From an uncultured Eubacteriales bacterium (GTDB lineage Bacteria > Bacillota > Clostridia > Oscillospirales > CAG-272), in the NCBI GenBank assembly GCA_958414825.1, contig CATYXQ010000041.1:1-17173 (forward strand): 17,173 nucleotides of DNA. Direction: 5' to 3'. The position numbers and the translations under genes are program-made. Positions 1-8,047 of the stretch are shown piece after piece. How positions within the stretch are numbered: the stretch's first letter is position 1; each line of letters begins with the position of its first letter. Under the pieces are notes generated by a model that had not been told where the DNA came from, made no database searches, and saw nothing but the letters and a program-made list of their open reading frames with translations.

Positions 1-62
1 TGTCTGAATATTGCCGCTTCTATTTTATTTATAAAAATTTTTCAGTACTTATCATACCAGAC

Positions 63-722
63 TTATAATACCGGCTGCCCGTTAATGACCAATTTAAAGT
101 TCAAACCCAATGTCCGCGCTGCATTTTTACACATGGTCATACGTGTCAGAAAAATCTCAAAAAAGTCCATAACCGAACCATACGCCGTATCGATTTCCAA
201 ACGCAATGTCAATGTTTTTTTCTCAATATCCAAATCCAGATCCGTTTCATGCACTGAATAATTAACTCGGTCGTGAATATCAAAGGACGCCTGATCCGGA
301 TTGCGGACTCGTGAACGGCGGACATCGCTTTTATCTGCCAAAATCAGCGCCGCAGCCACCGGGTTCACCGGAACACCGGTTCCCTCATCGTGATTGCCGA
401 TTGCCGAAACCACTGTGGCGATCTCCGCCGGCTCCATCCCCTCTTTATCCAAAATCCGAAACGCCATAACGGCCCCGCTTTGCGAGTGGTCAATCCGATT
501 CACCAAGTTTCCGATATCATGTAAATAGCCCGCAATCTGAGCAAGCTCCGCTGTGCGAGCGTCATAAAAAAGCTGTTTAAGCAAAAAACCGGCTGTTTCC
601 GCTACCCGTGTGACATGTGCGGTGCTATGCTCGGTATAGCCCAACGCACGAAGCGTGCTATCCGCCGCTTCAATATACTTTTTTACCGCCTCATTCTTCC
701 GAATGCTTTCATACGTTACCAT
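63..722 (-). CDS. HD-domain metal-dependent phosphohydrolase
   Basis: A 219-residue protein of the HD superfamily, whose members hydrolyse phosphomonoesters, phosphodiesters or nucleotides with a bound metal. The expected ligands are visible in order: a histidine near residue 36 (TEHSTAHVTRV), the His-Asp pair at 68-69 (GYLHDIGN), and an aspartate near 130 (ILADKSDV). Extra histidines near 79 (RIDHSQSG) and 111 (IGNHDEG) are compatible with a two-metal site. No GYP motif, signal peptide or membrane segment is seen, so it is probably cytoplasmic. The frame can be extended upstream to a TTG at 749, but the ATG at 722 has AAAGGA seven bases before it and is preferred. It lies 81 bases downstream of topB on the same strand and may share its transcript. 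The substrate cannot be read from the sequence; a (p)ppGpp or cyclic-nucleotide role is only speculation. Confidence 0.85.
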   Translation of the reverse strand: MVTYESIRKNEAVKKYIEAADSTLRALGYTEHSTAHVTRVAETAGFLLKQLFYDARTAELAQIAGYLHDIGNLVNRIDHSQSGAVMAFRILDKEGMEPAEIATVVSAIGNHDEGTGVPVNPVAAALILADKSDVRRSRVRNPDQASFDIHDRVNYSVHETDLDLDIEKKTLTLRLEIDTAYGSVMDFFEIFLTRMTMCKNAARTLGLNFKLVINGQPVL

Positions 723-803
723 ACTGTGTTCCTTTACCGCAAAATTCAAATTTTTTAAAAATCATTTTTCTATACAATTTCCATAAAGCGAAGCCAAATG
801 CAT

Positions 804-2906
804 TCATCCAAAATCAAATCTTGCATCTGTCCCTTCAAGGCGAAGCGCCGCATCAAAAAGTTTACCGTTTTTAGACACGAATCCTCGAATTTTTGACGTT
901 TTCCCCTCAGTCAGCAGCAATTGTACATTCGCCTTGGATATAACGCGGCCGCAGATGACACGATTGATTGTAAACCGGCATCCCTCTTTATACCGACTGC
1001 ATCCGTACCCAAATTTCGTTCGCCGGATACGGCCGCCGCAAAACGGACACGCACACACATCATCGCCCAAAAAACCGTCGTCGGTATCCTCCTCCGGCGC
1101 AGCCGGAGGTCGGCAGAACACTTCGCGAATTTCCGCTTCAGCCAAACGCACGCCGCCGTCGATTTCCATTTCCCCGCGATAAATTTTTTTCAGCGCACGC
1201 CCCAGTTCGCTGGTTTTATACTTGTCCATGGAAATCCCCATCTGCTCTAAAGACTGAATCAGAAATTCCCCTCCGGGCAGGATTCGATAGACGTCCTTTT
1301 TCAGTTCAATATAACCGCTCTTCCGTGCATTGTCGATGATTCCGGTACGCGTTGCCTCGGTGCCAAGCTCCAGTCCCTCAAAAACCGCCCGATACTCCTC
1401 TTCGTCGTTTTCGGTCTCGCTTTCTTTCGCTGCGGCTTTTTCCTCCCGAAACGGATTTTTCAAATAATTGTTTAATGTTTCGATCGTATAATGTTTCGGA
1501 GGCGTTGTTTCTTTTTCCGCAGGCGCAAAACAGATCTTCACCACATCGCCCTTTTCCAGCGGAGGCAGCAACTTATCCTTCGCGGTATAATCGTCATATT
1601 TTGTCCAGCCCGCCTCGGCAATTACCGTCCCTTTCAGCGTAAACTCTTCGAGTTCTCCCACCGCAATCCGAATTTCCGTTTTTTCAGCGCGGCAGGGTTC
1701 TGCGCAGAATACGGCGACAAACCGCCGAAATACCGTGGAGTATACGCGCATTTCGGTTTCGGACAACTCGCTTTTAGACGGGATTTTATAGGTCGGCGTC
1801 AGCGCCGAATGCGACTCTATCTTTGAATCGTCAAATATGGATTTTTTATGTTTGAACTCCACCGGATAACCCATTGCGCGAACATTCACAAGAATCTTTT
1901 TCATCTTATCCTGCTCGGCTTCCGCCAAATATTCCGAGTTGGTTCGAGGATAGGTCAAAAAACCACGCTCATATAAAGTCTGCACGATTTCGAGACTTTC
2001 ACCCATGGACATCTTATATTTTTTCCCCAATACGTTTTGAAGTTTGGAGAGTGAATACAGTTTTCCGGGCGCGAGTTCTTCTTTTTTTCGCCGAACGGAT
2101 GTGACCACGGCGCCCGCCGCATTGTAAGCGGCGCAGAGCGCTTCCGCGCGGGCACGTTCGTTTTTTGAGAATTTTTGTTTGCTGGTCAGTTCAACAACCG
2201 AACCTTTTGTCTCTTCAGCGCTCCGCGGCGCAAAATAAATTTCGGGCACAAAGGTACGGATGGTCAAATCTCTGTCGTAAATGGCTTTGACTATAGGCAC
2301 GATTACACGACCGACCCGAAGCAGCGTCCCGGTTTTCAAAGTGGCATACCGGGTCAGATTGACGCCGTAAAGCCAGTCGATATATGTGCGTGCAAATCCC
2401 TCTGCCGCAAGACGGTCATATTCGGTCTCATCCCGCATCTCAGACAGTGCGGCGCGCACAGTTTCATCCGTTTGATCGGGAAGCCAAAGGCGCACAAAAC
2501 GTTTTTCCTCTTGCAGCGCATGCTGCACACACAGCCGAACAATAATCTCCCCTTCTCGATCCGAGTCGCCTGCATTGACGATTGTATCGACGTCCGGGCG
2601 ATTGCAGAGCGTGCACAATAAAGAAAACTGGCGCTTGACTCCCGCATCCACCTGCTTGTCCGCACCACGGCGAAGCGTAAAGCGAAACGTTTTCGGAAAG
2701 CAGGGCAAGTCGCCTATTGTCCACTTTCCGTCCGCCGGCGGATCTTCCAAATAATCTTCAATATCACAAAGAGAAAAAAGATGACCGAACGCCCAGCTGA
2801 CAAGGTATCCGCCGCCCTCAAAATAGCCGCTGTGTTTCTGCATATTGCCGATTGCAGACGCAATATTGCGTGCCAAACTCGGTTTTTCGGCAATAATCAG
2901 TTTCAT
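804..2906 (-). CDS. topB: Type IA DNA topoisomerase (topoisomerase III-like)
   Basis: A 700-residue type IA topoisomerase, which relaxes or decatenates DNA by single-strand passage through a 5'-phosphotyrosine link. The N-terminal TOPRIM domain has LIIAEKPS (Glu7) and the acidic motif GDSDREGE (Asp114, Asp116). The catalytic tyrosine is Tyr319 in FLTYPRTNSEYL. The C-terminal tail carries a cysteine cluster at about 618-643 (CACPFCGG...GCSRYKEGC), consistent with a zinc ribbon, followed by a short Topo_C-type repeat (GKTSKIRGFVSKNGKLFDA). The usual GRVQTP stretch reads GRVIVP here. An upstream in-frame extension to 2990 is open, but the ATG at 2906 starts exactly at the family N-terminus (MKLIIAEKPS) and has AGAAAGGA in front of it. 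No relaxase or other conjugation genes are adjacent, so this looks like a chromosomal copy rather than an ICE-borne one. Assignment as III rather than I rests on overall resemblance. Confidence 0.93.
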   Translation of the reverse strand: MKLIIAEKPSLARNIASAIGNMQKHSGYFEGGGYLVSWAFGHLFSLCDIEDYLEDPPADGKWTIGDLPCFPKTFRFTLRRGADKQVDAGVKRQFSLLCTLCNRPDVDTIVNAGDSDREGEIIVRLCVQHALQEEKRFVRLWLPDQTDETVRAALSEMRDETEYDRLAAEGFARTYIDWLYGVNLTRYATLKTGTLLRVGRVIVPIVKAIYDRDLTIRTFVPEIYFAPRSAEETKGSVVELTSKQKFSKNERARAEALCAAYNAAGAVVTSVRRKKEELAPGKLYSLSKLQNVLGKKYKMSMGESLEIVQTLYERGFLTYPRTNSEYLAEAEQDKMKKILVNVRAMGYPVEFKHKKSIFDDSKIESHSALTPTYKIPSKSELSETEMRVYSTVFRRFVAVFCAEPCRAEKTEIRIAVGELEEFTLKGTVIAEAGWTKYDDYTAKDKLLPPLEKGDVVKICFAPAEKETTPPKHYTIETLNNYLKNPFREEKAAAKESETENDEEEYRAVFEGLELGTEATRTGIIDNARKSGYIELKKDVYRILPGGEFLIQSLEQMGISMDKYKTSELGRALKKIYRGEMEIDGGVRLAEAEIREVFCRPPAAPEEDTDDGFLGDDVCACPFCGGRIRRTKFGYGCSRYKEGCRFTINRVICGRVISKANVQLLLTEGKTSKIRGFVSKNGKLFDAALRLEGTDARFDFG

Positions 2907-2942
2907 ATCGGTCCATTCCTTTCTGTGAATAAATTTATGAAA

Positions 2943-2971
2943 ATTATACCATAAATGATTTATAAATTCAA
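2943..2971 (-). promoter_or_regulatory. Sigma-A type promoter for topB
   Basis: Read on the minus strand there is TTGAAT (2966-2971), a 17-base spacer, then TATAAT (2943-2948), about 37 bases before the topB ATG. Its -35 box lies only six bases from that of the divergent promoter at 2978-3006, so RNA polymerases on the two would compete for the same stretch. Confidence 0.7.
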
Positions 2972-2977
2972 TAACTA

Positions 2978-3006
2978 TTGCACCGGACATCGGAATTTGC
3001 TATGAT
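2978..3006 (+). promoter_or_regulatory. Sigma-A type promoter for the 684-residue enzyme gene
   Basis: TTGCAC (2978-2983), a 17-base spacer, then TATGAT (3001-3006). The ribosome binding site AAGGAG follows at 3021-3026 and the ATG at 3037, leaving a very short 5' leader. Confidence 0.65.
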
Positions 3007-3036
3007 AAAAGAAAAACGTCAAGGAGTCCTTAAATA

Positions 3037-5091
3037 ATGCTCTACATACAAAAAAGCGCTGACAAATTTTTACTCGGTTCGGATGCGTCGCAAGCTGTAC
3101 TGTGTTTCGGTCCCGCTGTTGTCGAAATAAACGGGCAGGAAATACGGTTGGACGCAATCTGCAGCGATAACGCAATCTGTTCTTCCGGTTGCGGGCTGCG
3201 CATAACCGATCATCTGACTGACCTTGAAAACGGTTTAATCCAAATTGACCGTAAAATCGAAAATATAACCGACGCGCCGCTTAGTTTCAAAGATATTTTT
3301 GAAGTACAGACCGCCTTTATCCCAAGCCGCTATCTGATTCCCTGCGTCAACTACAATGGGAATGCCGGCTGCAAGGAAAATGTACCGCAGGGACTGCAAA
3401 AAGACGGAAAACCCTGGATTTTCGCATATGATCGTACCGGCATTCCATCCTGTACGCTCAGTGAGAATAAAATGTTCGGAGCGTCAATTTTTGCGTCGGA
3501 CTGCGACGAGGCTTCGCTTCGCACCTCCTGTTCGCTGATTTTGCTGGACGACGGACGTTTTTCGCATCGAATCTATCACCCGGTAACCGAAGCGCCTTAC
3601 ACCTATTCCGGTAAGAATGCTTTGACAGAACGCTACGATGAAACGCTTACGCTTCTGCCGGGAGAAACATTTACCGCTCGAATGTATGCATTTGTCTGCA
3701 CGCCCATATATGAAAACTATGCGTGCGCCAATCTTTTGGACTGTGCTGCTTCCCTTTTTGATCTTAAAAAAACGCCATGCCTCTCTCCTGAAAAAATCTG
3801 GGAACTTGGCGTTGAATACGCCAAACAACTGCTATACAATTACAAGGGACATACCATGATCATCACACACTTTGCGCCGCGGCTGTTCCGTTCTCAGCAC
3901 GGCGCGGCCATCAGTCAGGAAGAAATGGCGCGGCGCATGACCGATCCCTATTATACAGAAATCGGGCGCTTTGACGAGCGCTTTGAGATGGGATGGGCTG
4001 ACCAGGGATTGCTGAATGCCCGTATGCTCGCCGTAGACGCCTGGAAACGGCAGGACAAAACCATGCTGCAAACCGCGATCGGAATTTTTGATTCCTGGGC
4101 GCAAAAACAACAGGAAAACGGTCTGATGTATTCCCAGTTTCAACAGTATTATGAATCGGAAACCTATGATTTTGCAACGCCCGATGTCTGCAATTTCGGC
4201 TGGGGTGCGGCCGAAATGGTACGCATGTATACTTTTTTGAAAGACATCGGGATAAACAAACCCGAATTTTTGCGCTTTGCCGTGCGGCTTTGTGACTTTT
4301 TTTCCGCACATTTTTCAGAAGAATACGGATTCGGTAAAGCTTGGACGCTGTCCGGCGACTGTGTAGCCCAAAACGGTTCAATCGGCGGCTTTATGCTGAC
4401 CGGACTGCTTGAAACCTATCGTGCAACGCAAAATGCGCTTTATCTGGAAACGGCAAAACGCGCAAGTGATTTCTATTATGCGCGCGATTTAGATCAGTTT
4501 GTCTGCTCTGCGGGCGCGCTCGACTGTCAGAGTATCGACAAAGAAACGGCATATCCGTTCATCACCTCCTCTTTAATGCTCTACGAAGAAACAAAAGACG
4601 AGCTTTATCTGACCCGCGCAAAAAAGGCCGCCTACTATTTCTTCTCCTGGGCATTTCACTACGATGTGCTTTACGGTGCAGACAGCGAATTTACACTGTA
4701 TAATTATCATACAACAGGCGGAACGGCAATTTCAACCGAGCATCATGCCATCGATGCGTGGGGCGCGGCAGCCGTGACCGAATTCTTTTTGCTGGCTAAA
4801 TATACGGGCGACGAAAGATGGGCTGCACGCGCGCGGGCAATGTGGTTTAACGCCATACAGGGGCTTACCGCAGAACCGGATCAAAAAACGCACGGGCAAA
4901 TACGCCCGCTCGGCGCGCAGAATGAAGGTTTTTTCCAATGCCGTTGGACAAAATACCGCCCGACCTGTGAAGAACGCGGACATTTTAACGACTGTCTGTG
5001 CGCCTGGTCAGGCGCTTACCGCATGATGACGCTTGACAATCAGGAACGTGTTCTCGGCGCATCCGATTATGCGCTCCTCAAAAACAAGTAA
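3037..5091 (+). CDS. Putative cytoplasmic carbohydrate-active enzyme, six-hairpin glycosidase-like
   Basis: A 684-residue protein that I cannot assign to a named family. Residues 1 to about 240 look beta-rich, like an N-terminal sandwich domain. From about 250 on there are repeated helical segments rich in aromatics, typical of (alpha/alpha) barrel glycosidases, lyases and epimerases: WELGVEYAKQLLY, GWADQGLLNARMLAVDAW, NFGWGAAEMVRMYTFL, IGGFMLTGLLETYRAT, ITSSLMLYEETKDELYL, TEHHAIDAWGAAAVTEFFLL. Candidate catalytic or binding residues are Asp313/Glu314 and Asp322 (GRFDERFEMGWADQG) and the Glu568-His-His-Ala-Ile-Asp573 cluster. There is no signal peptide or membrane segment, so it should act inside the cell, perhaps on imported oligosaccharides. 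It contains about 22 cysteines, high for such a protein. AAGGAG lies 10 bases before the ATG. It is monocistronic between its own promoter and terminator, so the context gives no substrate clue. Confidence 0.7.
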   Translation: MLYIQKSADKFLLGSDASQAVLCFGPAVVEINGQEIRLDAICSDNAICSSGCGLRITDHLTDLENGLIQIDRKIENITDAPLSFKDIFEVQTAFIPSRYLIPCVNYNGNAGCKENVPQGLQKDGKPWIFAYDRTGIPSCTLSENKMFGASIFASDCDEASLRTSCSLILLDDGRFSHRIYHPVTEAPYTYSGKNALTERYDETLTLLPGETFTARMYAFVCTPIYENYACANLLDCAASLFDLKKTPCLSPEKIWELGVEYAKQLLYNYKGHTMIITHFAPRLFRSQHGAAISQEEMARRMTDPYYTEIGRFDERFEMGWADQGLLNARMLAVDAWKRQDKTMLQTAIGIFDSWAQKQQENGLMYSQFQQYYESETYDFATPDVCNFGWGAAEMVRMYTFLKDIGINKPEFLRFAVRLCDFFSAHFSEEYGFGKAWTLSGDCVAQNGSIGGFMLTGLLETYRATQNALYLETAKRASDFYYARDLDQFVCSAGALDCQSIDKETAYPFITSSLMLYEETKDELYLTRAKKAAYYFFSWAFHYDVLYGADSEFTLYNYHTTGGTAISTEHHAIDAWGAAAVTEFFLLAKYTGDERWAARARAMWFNAIQGLTAEPDQKTHGQIRPLGAQNEGFFQCRWTKYRPTCEERGHFNDCLCAWSGAYRMMTLDNQERVLGASDYALLKNK

Positions 5092-5106
5092 TATAATCGG
5101 CAAAAC

Positions 5107-5139
5107 CGCGCAGTTGACTGAATACAACTGCGCGATTTT
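5107..5139 (+). terminator. Intrinsic terminator after the 684-residue enzyme gene
   Basis: A perfect 10-bp stem, CGCGCAGTTG (5107-5116) with CAACTGCGCG (5125-5134), with an 8-base loop, followed by ATTTTC. It begins 15 bases after the stop codon. Confidence 0.8.
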
Positions 5140-5190
5140 CGTATATTTATACAAATTTATGTTTTTATTTCAGAAAATCCTATTTTTCGA

Positions 5191-5219
5191 TTGACAAACC
5201 GGCAGGCTTGTACTACAAT
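5191..5219 (+). promoter_or_regulatory. Promoter of the lysine operon
   Basis: A near-consensus sigma-A promoter: TTGACA (5191-5196), a 17-base spacer, and TACAAT (5214-5219). Transcription would start at about 5226, directly at the base of the riboswitch P1 helix. Confidence 0.85.
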
Positions 5220-5228
5220 TACTTCAAA

Positions 5229-5399
5229 TGGTAGAGGCGCGTCCTGTCGTCAGTAACATCGGTGCAAAAGACCTTGCGAGTCGTTGCCGGTGCGAAAGAG
5301 ACGGTCGCCGAAGACGGCAAAGCAAATTGCCGTTCTGGTCGAATGAAATAAGATTCATCCGACTGTCGCAAAGCTGAAAAGTAATGCGGAGAGCTATCA
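5229..5399 (+). ncRNA. Lysine riboswitch (L box) aptamer
   Basis: The roughly 170-base leader between promoter and dapA carries the conserved L-box landmarks in order: GTAGAGGCGCG at the 5' edge, CAGTAACATCGG, AAAGAGACGGTCGCCGAAG, GACTGTCGCAAAGC, and GCGGAGAGCTATCAG at the 3' edge. The closing P1 helix can be drawn as TGGTAG (5229-5234) with CTATCA (5394-5399), allowing one G-U pair. It precedes a terminator and a full lysine operon. The known action of this class is that bound lysine stabilises P1 and favours premature termination. Antiterminator pairings were not resolved with certainty. Confidence 0.93.
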
Positions 5400-5438
5400 G
5401 TTAATAGATATTGGGGTTTTCTCCAAATATATTACTGA

Positions 5439-5467
5439 ACGGCCGATTCGCATATCGGTCGTTTTTT
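5439..5467 (+). terminator. Regulatory terminator of the lysine riboswitch
   Basis: ACGGCCGAT (5439-5447) pairs with ATCGGTCGT (5454-5462) around a 6-base loop and runs straight into six T residues (5462-5467). It lies 46 bases before the dapA start, where the L-box expression platform is expected. Lysine binding should promote its formation. Confidence 0.88.
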
Positions 5468-5512
5468 GCGCTTTCAAAACTTCTGCCAAAAAACGGAAAG
5501 GAAGTATGAATC

Positions 5513-6400
5513 ATGAAAAAAACAGTTTTTACCGGCGTTGCCACAGCTCTTATCACACCGCTCAATGAAAACGGTATCGACTATGCTCAGTTCGGCCGAC
5601 TGATCGACTGGCAAATCGAGGAAGGCATTAACGGTCTCGTTGTCTGCGGCACAACCGGAGAGGCCTCAACCCTGACCGATGAAGAACACCGCGAGGCGAT
5701 CTCGTTCGCGGTCAAGCGAGCCGCCGGCAGAGTCCCTATCATTGCCGGAACAGGTTCCAATGATACCGCCTATGCGCTTGAGCTTACGGCACATGCGTGC
5801 GAAGCAGGCGCGGATGCGGTTCTTGTCGTGACGCCTTACTACAATAAGGCCACACAGCAGGGACTGATCCAAATGTTTACGAAAATTGCTGACGCCAGCA
5901 CTGCGCCGGTTATCCTTTACAACGTTCCCTCGCGTACAGGTATCAATATCGAGCCCGAAACCTATCTTGCTCTGTCTGAGCATGACAATATCGTCGGCAT
6001 TAAAGAAGCCAACGGAAACATCTCCAAAATTGTTGAAACCATGTCGCTGGTTCATGAAAAGCTCGATCTGTATTCCGGAAACGACGATCAAATTCTTCCG
6101 CTGATGTCGCTCGGCGGTGTGGGCGTGATCTCCGTTATTTCCAATTTGCTGCCAAGAGAAACCTGCGAGATCACAAAGCGCTTCTTTGCCGGAGATATTC
6201 AGGGAGCAGCCGCGCTGCAATACAAATATCACGATCTGATCGACGCGCTTTTCTCCGAAGTAAATCCGATTCCCGTCAAAGCTGCGATGGCCGCCATGGG
6301 ATTCTGTGAAAATCATCTGCGTCTCCCCTTGACACCGATGCAGGAAAGCGGGTATAAAAAACTGCTTGCCGCCATGCGGGATGTCGGAATTTCAGTATAA
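5513..6400 (+). CDS. dapA: 4-hydroxy-tetrahydrodipicolinate synthase
   Basis: First enzyme of the diaminopimelate branch. It condenses pyruvate with L-aspartate 4-semialdehyde. The 295-residue length is normal for this TIM-barrel family. Visible landmarks are CGTTGEAS (45-52), TPYYNK (107-112), the tyrosine of PVILYNVPSRTG (Tyr136) that takes part in proton relay, and the Schiff-base lysine Lys164 in VGIKEANG. AAAGGAAG (5497-5504) sits eight bases before the ATG. It is the first gene of a five-gene operon behind the lysine riboswitch, so it is expected to be repressed at the RNA level when lysine is plentiful. DapB follows after 11 bases. Nothing is truncated or unusual. Confidence 0.97.
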   Translation: MKKTVFTGVATALITPLNENGIDYAQFGRLIDWQIEEGINGLVVCGTTGEASTLTDEEHREAISFAVKRAAGRVPIIAGTGSNDTAYALELTAHACEAGADAVLVVTPYYNKATQQGLIQMFTKIADASTAPVILYNVPSRTGINIEPETYLALSEHDNIVGIKEANGNISKIVETMSLVHEKLDLYSGNDDQILPLMSLGGVGVISVISNLLPRETCEITKRFFAGDIQGAAALQYKYHDLIDALFSEVNPIPVKAAMAAMGFCENHLRLPLTPMQESGYKKLLAAMRDVGISV

Positions 6401-6411
6401 CGGAGGAAAGC

Positions 6412-7158
6412 ATGAAAGTTATTCTTTACGGCGCGGGCGGGCGAATGGGAAAAGAACTGCTTGCCTTGATCGAACAGGGCTTTTGCGGGGCGTCGATTGC
6501 CGCAGCTATTGACAAAAACTTTGATCACGCCGACGATTTTCATCTTCCTGCATTTCCGGATTGCAAAATTGATGCTGATGTTCTGATTGATTTTTCAAAT
6601 CATATCTGTATACAGGAAATTGAAGCCTACGCCCGCAAGTACGCACTTCCGACCGTTATCGCAACCACCGGTCATGAAAAAGAAGAACTGGAAAAAATCC
6701 ACGCGCTCTCGCAAATTGTCCCCGTCTTCTATTCAGCCAACATGTCTATCGGCGTAGCAATGCTCTGTTCTCTTGCGGCGCAATGTGCATCGGCGTTTCC
6801 CAAAGCAGATATAGAAATTATCGAAAAGCACCATTCAGGCAAACTGGACGCACCAAGCGGAACCGCGCTGATGCTGGCGCAGGCACTGACAAAGATTCGA
6901 AGCGGCGCGGCATTGGTTTTCGGTCGCAGCGGAAAACGCGCACGCGAAGAAAATGAAATTGGTATTCATTCGGTGCGAGCGGGCAGCATTGTCGGCGAGC
7001 ACGAAGTCATCATCGCCACCGACAGTGAAATTCTCACTGTAAAGCACGAAGCGAAAAACCGCGCGGTCTTTGCCGAGGGCGCCCTGCGTGCGGCAAGCTG
7101 GCTGTGTACAAAACCGGCCGGTCTTTACGGTATGCGCGACCTGATTGACAACCCGTAA
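6412..7158 (+). CDS. dapB: 4-hydroxy-tetrahydrodipicolinate reductase
   Basis: NAD(P)H-dependent reductase that converts the DapA product to tetrahydrodipicolinate. At 248 residues it is a little shorter than the E. coli enzyme but typical of Bacillota. The Rossmann nucleotide-binding loop GAGGRMG is at 7-13, ATTGH at 84-88, and the signature EKHHSGKLDAPSGTA at 138-152 holds the catalytic His and Lys residues (His140/His141, Lys144). The start has AGGAGG-like GGAGGAAAGC in front and lies 11 bases after dapA, so the two are probably translated from one message. Its last bases lie shortly before the dapF ribosome binding site (AAGGAGG at 7182-7188). Confidence 0.96.
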   Translation: MKVILYGAGGRMGKELLALIEQGFCGASIAAAIDKNFDHADDFHLPAFPDCKIDADVLIDFSNHICIQEIEAYARKYALPTVIATTGHEKEELEKIHALSQIVPVFYSANMSIGVAMLCSLAAQCASAFPKADIEIIEKHHSGKLDAPSGTALMLAQALTKIRSGAALVFGRSGKRAREENEIGIHSVRAGSIVGEHEVIIATDSEILTVKHEAKNRAVFAEGALRAASWLCTKPAGLYGMRDLIDNP

Positions 7159-7198
7159 ATTCCGGCATACACTGACAGCGCAAGGAGGAGCAAACAAT

Positions 7199-8047
7199 AT
7201 GAAAATTGCATTTACAAAAATGCACGGTATAGGCAACGATTATATTTATCTCAACTGCATGGACGGCGAACCGGAAAATCCCGGAATGCTGGCCAAAAAA
7301 ATGTCTCCGAGACGTTTTTCAGTCGGCTCGGACGGGGTGGTCCTGATCTGTCGCTCTAAAATTTCCGACGCCAAAATGCGAATGTTCAACGCGGACGGCA
7401 GCGAGGGAAAAATGTGCGGGAACGCCATTCGATGCGTCGGAAAATATCTCTATGACAACGGCCTGACAAAAAAGCAGGAAATCGACATTGAAACCCTGAG
7501 CGGCGTTAAGCATCTTTGGCTGACCGTAGCAGACGGCACGGTCGTTTCCGCAACCGTTAACATGGGGCGCGCAATTTTTGAAGCCGCTAAAATCCCGGCA
7601 ATTTCACCGTCCGGTTCAAGTGAAATTATCAATGAACCGGTGCAAGCAGCCAACTGCACCTATGCACTGACCTGCGTTTCGATGGGCAACCCGCACGCCG
7701 TAATTTTTACGGATGCGATAAAAGATCTTGCTCTTTCAGAAATAGGCCCTGGTTTTGAACGCCATCCGCTCTTTCCGGAACGCATCAACACCGAATTTAT
7801 TCGGGTTATTTCCCCAAGCGAACTCGAGATGCGCGTCTGGGAGCGCGGCAGCGGCGAAACATTTGCCTGCGGCACCGGCGCCTGTGCATCTGTTGCCGCC
7901 GCAGTTAAAACCGGGCGTTGCCGCGCAGATTTGCCGGTTGCCGTACATCTGCCGGGCGGTACGCTTACCATCACCTGCGACACAAATTATACCATTATGA
8001 TGGAAGGCCCGTGCGCAAAATCTTATGACGGAGTATTTGAATTATGA
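7199..8047 (+). CDS. dapF: Diaminopimelate epimerase
   Basis: Interconverts LL- and meso-diaminopimelate by a PLP-independent two-cysteine mechanism. The 282-residue protein shows FTKMHGIGNDY at the N-terminus, Cys73 in MCGNAIRC, and Cys224 in FACGTGACAS, the two catalytic thiols. NPHAVIF and ERGSGET are also family landmarks. The frame can be read back to 7145, overlapping dapB, but the ATG at 7199 gives the family N-terminus (MKIAFTKMHG) and follows AAGGAGGAG with good spacing. Its stop overlaps the dapL start by four bases (ATGA), pointing to translational coupling. In this operon it acts after the aminotransferase, making meso-DAP for peptidoglycan and for LysA. Confidence 0.96.
   Translation: MKIAFTKMHGIGNDYIYLNCMDGEPENPGMLAKKMSPRRFSVGSDGVVLICRSKISDAKMRMFNADGSEGKMCGNAIRCVGKYLYDNGLTKKQEIDIETLSGVKHLWLTVADGTVVSATVNMGRAIFEAAKIPAISPSGSSEIINEPVQAANCTYALTCVSMGNPHAVIFTDAIKDLALSEIGPGFERHPLFPERINTEFIRVISPSELEMRVWERGSGETFACGTGACASVAAAVKTGRCRADLPVAVHLPGGTLTITCDTNYTIMMEGPCAKSYDGVFEL

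Noticed and set aside
1..62. Left-edge sequence before the HD-domain gene
   Set aside because: AT-rich bases after the stop codon of the minus-strand gene; no hairpin, gene or promoter could be supported.
617..2621. Several open frames on the plus strand across the topB gene
   Set aside because: They lie opposite a well-supported topoisomerase gene, have no family resemblance and lack convincing ribosome binding sites.
804..2906. Possibility that topB marks an integrative conjugative element
   Set aside because: No relaxase, type IV secretion, integrase or attachment-site repeat is seen, and the neighbours are housekeeping genes.
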